Positions 39,132 through 48,138 of a stretch of DNA of 64,000 bases are shown piece after piece (the first letter of the stretch is position 1; each line of letters starts with the position of its first letter). A model generated the notes under the pieces. That model made no database searches, was not told the DNA's origin, and saw only the letters and a program-made list of their open reading frames with translations. Made by a program: the position numbers and the translations under genes. The stretch covers positions 71,974,463 through 72,038,462 of the forward strand of contig CM048554.1 in the NCBI GenBank assembly GCA_026413225.1. The letters run 5' to 3'. Origin of the DNA: Otis tarda. Its lineage: Eukaryota > Chordata > Aves > Otidiformes > Otididae.

Positions 39132-40669
39132 AAATGGAATTAAGCCTTTCCTTGGTGTGACCAGCTGCAGAGAGTCTGGAGAGGAAAACATGAGCTGCAG
39201 GAGAGAAGACTTGGAAAGAGGAAGCCAGTCTCTATATATGTGAATGGATTGCCAATGCCATCTCTGTAAATAATGTAAGTAATTACAAGCTAGAGAGGTG
39301 TTTTGCTTTTTATGTTTGTCTTTTCCATCAGGAAGGGATGACATGGGTTACCATCACTTGCTCAGTCCAAATGTCACTTCACAGCCTGAAATAGTGTGAC
39401 ATTTTGTTACAGACTTGTTAGAACCAGTGACTTCAAGGATACCTGTAGCTCATCCTCCACCACCCACCCCTCAATTTCCAAGCCAGAGACAGCTTTAGCA
39501 AGTAACAGCTTTCACCTTCTCTGTAAGACAAATGGCAGGCAAAAGCACATTTTTTCTCAGATTTGTTTTTTCAAATCTCCTATGACTGATTGCATACCTT
39601 ATTGCTGAATAGCATATAGTAGAACTGTGTTGGAGGGGCATTTTATTTTATTTTGATTTAGTTGTTTAATATCTCCAGTTGCAATGGAGCAGGCCTGGAT
39701 TCTGACATTTGTACAGAGACTGAAAGAAGCTCCTGTTCAAATAGTCTGCAACCAGTTGCCCCCATGGTGAGGCCAGAAGCCCATTTTGCAGGACTACGTA
39801 ACCAACAAAGCAACAAGATGTTTGTTTGAGAGATCAGCAAGCAGACAGAGGACCCAAGCTACGAGAGCGGACTGGGAGGGAGAGGCAGGACAGCTAAGGG
39901 ACTTGAAGATGTGAAAGAATTCATTTAACTCAGGGATTCAGAAGGTAGGGTGACAAAAAGAGGAAAAGGGCAGAGATGAGCTCAGTAGTTGCCTTGGCCA
40001 TGTGGGGAATGGTGAATGGTGACTTGGGAAGAAAGATCTTCAGACAAACTGGGTAACAGAGCACAGGTACTAGGGAGCTAGGTGGTGTGCTTTTCCATCA
40101 ACACTTACCTGTTTCACTTTAAAATCCTCTTTCCTTTTCTTGTATGCTGTATTAGAGCTCAAGACTAAAATAAAGACTAAAATTTTGAGGTTTTTCAAAC
40201 ACGGTGGTAGCTGGTGTGGCCCACTTGCACTGTAGCAGTATGCCCCACCACAGGAGGTCGTGTGCTCCAAGGATGCAATGTCCCAGCAGGTCCTGCAGCG
40301 CTAACATTCCTCATCTACTTGGTTGCTAGATGAATCCTGCTGAATGGAGGCTGTAGCGTGCAAGATCTGAATGGCAATAGTTTTAAATGAATAAAGTTGC
40401 CGTCCTGTTTTGTGGGTACTCTCTTTTCCCTTTAATTAAAGGGTAGGCTCAAGTATGGGGACATAAAGACATACAAAATCCACCCCAACGGTTGCATACT
40501 TGTGTGACCTATTTAGCCTCTGCAAATCTGCTTAATGCCAAGAACTACATTAGATAATTCAAGTCAAAGCTCACAGGGAGTCAGGTAATGAAACTCTTCA
40601 GATTATTGTAATGATTAGTCCATTCCCTTCCCCCTTCTCACTTAGGAATTTCATTTAGGCAAGGAGTCA

Positions 40670-40920
40670 TTTTAAGAATATGCAAACGCTGATTGCTGGT
40701 TTGCTATGGATCTGGCGAAAAACCAGGCCTCTGTGACGCTGGCTACTACAGGCAGTGTGAAGTTAAATATGCATGACCTTGCATAACGTTGATCTGTGGG
40801 CTCGCAGGCGTTCTGCACCTGTAAAAATCCAAGCCTAACAGCTATCAGAGTCACTATTCTGTATGCAAAGTGTCTTTTGCAATCGAATCGCTTGGCGTTT
40901 CAGTGCTCAATGATCGTGTA
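40670..40920. other. CpG-retaining, octamer-rich block (candidate conserved element)
   Basis: About ten CpG dinucleotides fall between 40687 and 40915, while flanking sequence has very few. The block contains ATGCAAA-type POU octamer cores at about 40680 and 40863, an ATGCAT at about 40770, and TTGCAATC near 40878. It has no open frame across its length. Retained CpG and factor-like motifs in decayed AT-rich DNA suggest selection or recent unmethylated status. Calling it an enhancer is inference only. Confidence 0.35.
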
Positions 40921-43532
40921 AACTCAGCACATGTTCATTATGTATCTCTGCTTTGGTAAGGTTTCAAATAAAAAAAGTCTTTTATTTATCCATGGTAAAT
41001 CTGCTCCTTTACTCCTGACAAGCACGTACATATTTCACATGGGAAGGAGGAGAAGATTTCATACTGACAACTTTGCAGTTATGTTAAAATCCGATGAGCC
41101 CACTGCTATCAAGACATGGGAAATAAAATGCAATAGTTAGTATAAATAATGTATTTGGTAGTAAGGAATTAATAATGCATTATTAAGATCAGGGTAGCAT
41201 CAGGCAATTGCCTGAGGGCACTGCACATAATCAGGAGTTGCCAAAAAGTTGCCTGTAGGTCAAGGTTATAAATCAGAATCTAAGTAGAATAAAAATTATA
41301 AATAAAATAAAATCACCTAGTCTCAATTTACAAATATTTGTATAGTATGTAGGACTGACAATATCTGTATTCATTAAAGAGATTGTGCAACGTTAGACTA
41401 TCCATAAAGGGCAAATTCTGATCTCATAAATACCAGAGGAATTCAGCGCATCATTTTCAATTAAAACCAGAACTTCTAGGATAAGGAAGAAAATGCCCTC
41501 AAATAATAGCAAATGTATGCTTTTACAACAGAAAGGACCACACAGAGTGCTGACTTTTCACTTGGAGCCTCAGGATTTACTTTGAGCCAAGTTTTTTCTC
41601 AACCTGGCTGCTCTACAGTAGCAGTGGTAGCAGGGGCTCCTCCTTGCTGGGGAGAGGCAGTGTAGCAGTTCCTCCCTACACTCATCTGAGTGACCTCAAG
41701 GGACCACGGGCCACTTTTGGTGCAGTCCGAGGCTGTGGAAGCTGCTCCGTGCCACCCAGCCAGCAATGAGACCAGAAGAGACACTGTGGGCCTTTTACTG
41801 AGACTGAAATACCAACTGCAATGCAAGTTATAAGGTCTGGAGGTTACAACAGGCTTTTTGTGGTCAATTTGATTCTTTTTGTCTCATGGTGGTGGCTCAC
41901 AGCCAGTCTGTGACTAATCGCTGATTAGTGAACCCAGCCCTATGGAATGAGCATCCTCCACATAGCAGGAATTTTTATTAATAAGTACTGCAGCGCATGA
42001 CCTTGCATGTCAAATTGGAGGAGGAGGATGCCATGGCCAATGTTCTTACTCCAGTGACATCACTGCTGCATTATTGGCGTTTGATACCCACTTCACAGTT
42101 GCTGTGGGAACAGTTCTATGACTGCACAAGCAGCGGTGTTCCCTTTCACAAAGGTCTGGCATATCTTTTGTCTTAAATTGTGGAGCAGACTTAACAAAGC
42201 AACTTTTATAACTGTAAAAAGTATTGCTTCCTTATTTGTATGCCAAAGCATATTGCTATTAAGCATTCAGCTTTGGATCTGTAATATTTTGGAGAACTAG
42301 TTTTTAATAAACAAAACCAAAGGGAGACTGGTAGGTTTAAGCTGATTGAGTATCCTTCAGTGTTGAAACACCTTTGATTTAAGCAAAGAAAGGTCCATTA
42401 ATGCCTATTTATGTTCTATTTTTAGAGTAATTCCAAGCAATTACTATTCATATGACTCAAGCACCCAGGCTGAATTCTTGCCAGGTAATAAATGGAGATT
42501 TTTGTAATGCCAGAGAGACTCTTGAGCAGATTTGGGGAAAATACAAATCAACTGTTAGCACGATAAACCATGCATACACTAACTCAAGTTGCTGGGTCTT
42601 GTATAACTCAGGAAGCATTCACACTGGAAAATCAGACATAAACCAGTACATCAGTGCAGCACTGCTGGCTTTGCAATGTCTGAGGATCCACGCAGTCACA
42701 GTGCAGGGAGAGGCTGGAAACAAGCTCACCAGTCTCCATTCCCTTCTTTACTCTCAGGGACGAAATATCTCAGAAATACTGATACGGAGTTTCCTGTGGC
42801 GACATCAGGCAAAGAGAGATGGACAGACGCATACAGTGGCAAACACCCTCAAGGTGAAGACACGTTCATTTATTTTCCCTTAGATTTTTCCCTTGCTCTC
42901 ACACACTCAGGATCTTCCTTTCCTTTCTTCCCATGTGGACTTGAAACAAGCCAAAGTCTCCTTTTCTTTCTTTCCTCAATTCTGCTCCTCCTGACATTTC
43001 CTTTTCTCCCTGATGTTTAATTTTTGTCTCCATCCTTTCTTTTCCTATTTCAGGACTGTAAAACCAGGAGGGAGGGCTGGGCAAGGCAGCTGCAGACACT
43101 CAGTAACCTCTGCCAGATAAGCCCTTCAATATCAGACACGTGTTTTGCCACTGATTAATTCTAGACAGATCAATAATTTCTGGAAGGCAGTGGGGGAGTG
43201 TTTTTGTGTCCAAATGAGGGCAATGAGCATCAGGATACCTGAGCTAGCCATAGGGGAATGGCAGATTAAGAGAGAGTGTGCACAGGAGACCCCTCATCCT
43301 TCTGGAGCAGCACCTTGGGGCCAGGCAAGATACCTCAGGGTGCCTAATGGTATCTATGTGTAGACACCTTGGAAGGAGCTGTAGGTTAACCACCTCATAA
43401 GGGAAAGAAGTCCTCTGCACAGTGAAAAACGACGCCCTGCAGTCAAGATTCACATTTCAGAAAAATTGTTGTAGGCTGAGAAAGCAGAAAGGAAATAGGC
43501 AAGGAAACTAATAATGCCGCTTTCATAAAGCA

Positions 43533-43728
43533 TTTATTTTTTTTTATTTGAAAACATTATACAGGCATTACATTGCCACAGCCAGTCCATATAGGTGCAT
43601 GCAAATATCAAAATGGAGAAAAGTTTGTTCAGCTTTTTGATGCAGAATTTGGGGTTGGGGTTTTATTTGCTTGGTTTTGGTTTTGGTTTGTATTTCCATC
43701 TGCGGTGTCAAGATTAGTGTGCTTTATT
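43533..43728 (-). terminator. SLC35F1: Probable SLC35F1 polyadenylation region
   Basis: Four AATAAA hexamers lie on the minus strand at 43723-43728, 43662-43667, 43543-43548 and 43533-43538. By eye they are the first canonical hexamers downstream of the SLC35F1 stop codon. The last pair sits in an A-rich stretch followed by T-rich sequence (minus strand), as at a cleavage site, which would put the transcript end near 43505-43525. Upstream ATTAAA variants (for example near 46096 and 44790) could serve shorter isoforms. Confidence 0.5.
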
Positions 43729-45849
43729 ATGGCATTTAACAATAAAATCCTACCCATGGGGTAAAATTCATATTTGTAGCTAGCTCAGGAATACTAAATG
43801 GTTTAAAAAAAAAAGGAAAGAAAACGATACTACACGCTTGTCAAAATGTTAATAGCACAAGTTAGCAATCTCTACACTATACATTGAAACTTCTTATGAC
43901 ACAGTGGTGCAAAATTTTCAATTGCTTGGTCTATTGTTGTGTGTTTTCAAAGTTTATAGCTGGAACAAAGACAAGGTCTGTCTCCCAGTGAAGGTTTTCA
44001 TCCAGTAGCAGAAAATTGTATCAGTCTTGCTAAGGGCTGCTCAGGGCCAGCAGTATCACAGAGTTTCAGTTTGTTCAGGCAGGGAGCTATACAGAACTAG
44101 AGATGTCCTACGCAATGCAGAGAGTAGCTGCCGGTTAGATAGCTGAACCTTTGCTGGTGCGTCCTGAGGTCTCAAACTGCAGAAAACAAGCAGGTAGAAG
44201 TAATGTTTTCCTTTACTAGACCTCAGTTTTTCAGTCAACCCAGTCGTAAAGCTACTGTTTTCCTTCGAGGTCCATTCAGCACTAGCACGCTGGTGCTAAT
44301 CCAAGCATCCACCTTATTTAATGGCAGACCCACACAGTGAAGCAGCCCCACTTTGCACATCAGGCTCCTGTGTGAGTAACACAGGGGATGCTGGCTGGCT
44401 GCGGAGTGTACGCCGAAACATTCATAACATTTCCGTACAACAGAGCCTTTTAAAGTAGCCTATAAAAATTGCTTCAATGGCACCTCAGCCACCCGTGGAT
44501 CGCAAACCCTTGTAAGTAGAAATTCCCAGCCCAGTGACCTGGCCGGGAGATGCCTCCCGCCCAGCTGTTTCTCAGAAGACTCTAACAAACATCTACAAGT
44601 TAGTGTCAGAGAAATGAGGAGGGGGAAGCAGAAGGACTACAACCATTTTGTTTAAAAATAAATACTAATAATGAAATTAACCAAAACAATTATGCAAAAG
44701 GAAGGAATTGTAAACATGAAACAAACACACACGCACACAATCCTCAATGTTCTCAGACCAACATGGGGACTAACGTTCAGAGAAAGGTATTTAATTGGTA
44801 CAAAAGGTAGCAAAACAGACTGAGATGACAGGTGCCTGCCAGTGCACCTCCGGGTACCTGAGGGAGCCGTGGCAGTGGTAACCAGAGCCCCCGCTCCTGG
44901 GGAACGTACGAAACTCACCTCAAGCCGAAGCTCTCCCAGGGCTTGACCCAAGGATGCTTGCTGGCCCCTCTGCATGAGGGCTTCACTCGACCGTGTGCTT
45001 CCCATCTGCACTTCCACACACCACAGACTTTACGCCAAAGTATCAGGTAATCTTTCTTGTGTGGTTTTTGATTTTTTTTTTAATTTGAATCCTGTAGGAT
45101 TTTAGACTTCCCTAAATATTCCCAGAATATTGTCTCTGTTTCTCTGTGGGAATCTTTTTTTTTTAATCCTCAATAGTTTTAAGAGAAAAAGTTTGGAAAC
45201 ATGAGTGCTAAAGAGATTAAATAAACAGGAGGCAGGGCTAAAAGTAATACATTTGTTAGGAGTTTAAAACCAAGCCATCTTCACTGAAGCTTTTAGGCTG
45301 GTTTCGGGCATGGTTTGGCAATACTGCAGACCCTTCCCTCAGCCGCAGCAGGATCATGGCAGACAGCCTAAACATGGGGGACAGCAATCACCTCTTCTCC
45401 TCCTCCACACCAAGAGTAAGACAAAACTTACTTCTGCTGTTCAGCAGCACTTTGGTGTTTGCCATTTCATGTATATTATGCATACACACTTCTCCCAGTC
45501 TGCTTCAGGGAAGTCCCTTCTATATTAAAGCGGAACAGGACTGTAAAAGAAATTCATACTGCTTGGTTGAACTGTGTGGCCTTTCTAATATCCAGAGTAC
45601 AGATTGATTTTTTTTTTCCTTTTTAAAATAGAAACAGGAAAGTTGTATTTTTCAAAAATGAAAAATACGTTTTTGCTTGAGACAGACTTCTTCAGCAGAA
45701 TAACATTCAAACCAAACTAATCTTCTAGGCCCACAAGCAAAATATTCATCAACCCTGCCATAAACTCCATTTTCAAATACAATGAATGCATACACACTTT
45801 TACAGCACTATTGTGTATTTCTTAAACTCCTTCCTTCTGGGGATCCTGA

Positions 45850-46014
45850 AGCATTTTAAAATAACTTGGTCCCACAGCACTCCTGTGAGGTAGGCAAAAT
45901 ATCATTATTCCCGTATATACGGATTGGGGAACTCAGCCACGCAGAAGATAAGCCACGCCCAAGATCCCACAGAGATGTGGCAGATCTGTGAATAAAACCA
46001 AGCTCTCCTGGATC
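45850..46014 (-). mobile_element. MIR SINE in the SLC35F1 3'UTR
   Basis: The plus strand follows the reverse complement of MIR in order: CACTCCTGTGAGGTAGGCA (MIR ACCCTATGAGGTAGGTA), ATCATTATTCCCGTATATAC (ATTATTATCCCCATTTTACA), GGGGAACTCAGCCACGCAGA (GAGGAAACTGAGGCACAGA), GCCCAAGATCCCACAGAGA (GCCCAAGGTCACACAGCTA), and GTGGCAGATCTGTGAATAAA (GTGGCAGAGCCGGGATTCGA). The element is on the minus strand, so it is in the sense of the SLC35F1 transcript. MIRs amplified before or early in amniote history, so the insertion should be shared widely. Confidence 0.82.
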
Positions 46015-47410
46015 CTTCTCCTATATGTTAGACATAAAATAATCTCTCCTTTCTTAATTTTAGATTAAAAATAGATGATAGATGTTGAAATAATGATTTC
46101 CTTTAATTGGGCTCTCAGAAGAGCAAACATATAGGCAGAAATGGATTTTTCATGGTAGTGACTAAGATTTCCCCCATTCTGATAAGGCTCCTGGGGCAGA
46201 AGTACAGTTGTGGAGCACACTCTTACTATTTTCACATGTCCCCAGGAATGTAAGAAAACTGCTGAATTCTTCCACTACTTCTGTAGTTAATAAAAAATAA
46301 TTGGCTGCACCCTGCCGGTACGAATGCCTTTGCCCTACTGCAGCAACATCAACAGATAGTCCAGTCTTTCTGCTCAAGAGTTCCTCACTTAATCGTCCTG
46401 ATTTTTATAATTTGTGGGTTTTGGTGAAAAACCGACACATTTCTAAATAGCTATTGTTACAATAACAAACCACAGAAGACTAAGCAAACTGGAACAGCAG
46501 AAGGCGCCCTCGATGCACTGAGTATCTAAAGTAAGTGCCCTGATCCACATATGTCATCTTACCATGGAGAGGTACAATATACAGAAAACTAGAAAATGCA
46601 TTTTTCTTTTTACAGATTAAAATTTAAAAAGTAAGACATCTGTGTTAAGTCACGACTACAGAGAAACTAACTCCCTGTCACCTGATGCAGAACCTCAGCT
46701 GCTAGGAAATCTGCCATGCATCACAGAGAGGTCAATGCTTGAGTACTTCACTTCTGGAAATATAGAAAGGCTAAAATGCTCGCCTTATACCTATTCCTAG
46801 AATAGAGATGGATATTGTAAGTTGTCCCTCCTCTGGATTCATGGAACAGATTACCTAGAAAGGGCAACTAGACAGAGAGCACAGATGAATTCATTGTCTT
46901 TCCCTCACCAAATCCAAGGTGCTAGCAAAAATGTGTCAGGGTGTTGCTACCACGAGTAACTCATCTATTCTGTGCAAATAAACAAATCCTAGAGAGAAAT
47001 TAACAGTGACTGCACAAGTGTATTTGCTGTAAAAAGGTGACTTTTCCACAACTGGTGTGGCTTAGGCATAATATCACTCACTGGGTGTAAAAACACCCTT
47101 CTATAAAGTTCTTCTTGTAATTTCAGCTTTTATATTGACTATCTTTCACAGGTAGTTTGACATCAACTGACTGATGTACAGCAGTTTGTATCGCAAACAT
47201 GCTGCTCATATCGTAAATGAGGGACTGGCATCTCCTTCCAATGAACACCTTGGAACAATTAATTTGTATTTTTATGAGCTTTCCTTATTTGCTACCTTGC
47301 AGCTCACCGGTGTAACTGCACCTGGTAAATACCTTTCTCTATGTACAATACAGAGATAATGGATATACGAGCTCCACTGAATCATCAGTAGGTGATCAAC
47401 AGCCCTGGGT

Positions 47411-47635
47411 TTAAGCAACTCTAACGTGAGGCTCCTCTTCTGCCTCCTGCCCCAGGCTGGTGTATGTTACTGAAGGCTCCAGCTGGCCGGTGGCTGGCAG
47501 GTCTACAACAGGTCCTGAAGGGTTTCGAAACTGCTTGTACACCCGAGGATCCTGGGCTACGTAGGTGGACGTGGAGGAGTAGAGCACCAGCCCAACAAGG
47601 ATAGTGAAGAATGACAGCAAGTAAAGTCCTGAAAA
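47411..47635 (-). CDS. SLC35F1: SLC35F1 last coding exon (C-terminal 74 residues)
   Basis: The exon encodes FSGLYLLSFFTILVGLVLYS, then STSTYVAQDPRVYKQFRNPS, GPVVDLPATGQLEPSVTYTS and LGQEAEEEPHVRVA, then TAA at 47411-47413. From memory this is nearly identical to the C-terminus of vertebrate SLC35F1, differing at a handful of residues. SLC35F1 is a multi-pass member of the SLC35 / drug-metabolite transporter (EamA-like) superfamily. Its substrate is not established, and it has been reported on recycling endosomes in neurons. Here the last membrane helix (about residues 4-25 of the exon) is followed by a roughly 49-residue cytosolic tail rich in Pro, Thr and acidic residues. The start is a phase-0 acceptor after TTTCTGCTTAG, chosen over the AG six bases on because it restores the conserved FSG. 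The preceding exon would end in ...FHYK and lies beyond 64 kb. The strong sequence conservation and open frame show that the gene is live. Confidence 0.95.
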   Translation of the reverse strand, partial: FSGLYLLSFFTILVGLVLYSSTSTYVAQDPRVYKQFRNPSGPVVDLPATGQLEPSVTYTSLGQEAEEEPHVRVA

Positions 47636-47655
47636 CTAAGCAGAAACAAGAGTAA
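47636..47655 (-). other. SLC35F1: Splice acceptor of SLC35F1 last exon
   Basis: On the minus strand the intron ends TTGTTTCTGCTTAG, a short pyrimidine tract and AG, with a branch-like CTAATTAC about 20 bases upstream. Translation in frame from this AG reproduces the conserved FSGLYLLSFF. Confidence 0.85.
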
Positions 47656-47884
47656 TTAGACACAGCAACAGTTATCCTGAGCTTATAATAACCCATGGAC
47701 AGATCCTTGTTTTGGCATACACCACACAGAACAAACCCCCTGTCATTGGGATGTTGACTTTTTATGGGAACATCTCTTTGAAAGCCAATTTGCTCCCATC
47801 AACTCCCCTGTCTTCCATAACCAACAGCTAACTGGTGCCTTCCCATGGCCCAGACATATTAAGTATTGATCAAGTGGGACTTGG

Positions 47885-48025
47885 GAAGGCTGGGTTCTGG
47901 TCACAGGTCCAAAGCTGATTTTGTCGTGCTTTCAGACAAGTGAACTACTTCTCTGAGTCCCTCTAGCTCCAGTGTGGAGTACCATCATCTACAGCTGTCT
48001 GACAGGTAGTGGACAAATCTGAAGG
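47885..48025 (+). mobile_element. MIR-like SINE fragment
   Basis: CTGGGTTCTGGTCACAGGTCC is followed by TTCAGACAAGTGAACTACTT and CTCTGAGTCCCTC, and then ACCATCATCTAC. This follows the MIR order of 'ctgggttcgaatcccggctc', 'ttgggcaagttacttaacc', 'ctctgtgcctcag' and the 'catctgtaaaatg' segment. It is highly diverged. It lies about 250 bp upstream of the last SLC35F1 exon, antisense to the gene. Confidence 0.45.
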
Positions 48026-48118
48026 TAATTACAGCTAAACCACAGGTCTGTGAAGTATAACATGGTGTTGGTAATATAAAAATATAATTAAATAAACATT
48101 TAAATAAGCATTTGAAAC

Positions 48119-48138
48119 ATGTATTTTTAAAAATACAT
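48119..48138. repeat. Perfect 20-bp AT palindrome
   Basis: ATGTATTTTTAAAAATACAT is its own reverse complement. It lies in a very AT-rich stretch, where such symmetry arises readily by chance. Confidence 0.9.

Larger units (their letters stand above)
37759..43505. other. Intergenic downstream of SLC35F1, no gene seen
   Basis: This contains a T22 run (39110-39131), a CpG-retaining block (40670-40920, listed separately) and a 16-bp palindrome (41200-41215, TCAGGCAATTGCCTGA). Open frames of up to 143 codons near 42452-42883 resemble no protein I recognise. Confidence 0.55.
43510..47410 (-). other. SLC35F1: SLC35F1 3' untranslated region (inferred)
   Basis: About 3.9 kb lies between the TAA stop and the AATAAA cluster, with no canonical AATAAA on the sense strand before that cluster as far as I could see. 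It holds a MIR SINE in sense orientation (45850-46014), a short (AC)n near 44722-44741, and a moderately CpG-containing stretch at about 44810-45000 that carries a chance 121-codon frame. The 3' extent is inferred, since transcript ends cannot be seen from genomic DNA alone. Confidence 0.5.

Noticed and set aside
41170-41300. hAT-like DNA transposon suggested by a 16-bp palindrome and 'cagggtagcatcagg'
   Set aside because: No paired terminal inverted repeats or 8-bp target duplication could be found.
42452-42883. 143-codon open frame, plus strand
   Set aside because: No domain is recognised, there are no plausible splice signals flanking a conserved block, and the composition resembles translated intergenic DNA.
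1-43500. Exons of CEP85L or the small gene PLN, expected near SLC35F1 by vertebrate gene order
   Set aside because: No sequence resembling the phospholamban peptide or CEP85L coiled-coil exons was seen on either strand; they probably lie outside the window.
44652-45017. 121-codon open frame in the sense of SLC35F1
   Set aside because: It lies inside the inferred 3'UTR, ends in a translated (AC)n and hydrophobic AT-rich stretch, and has no recognisable domain.
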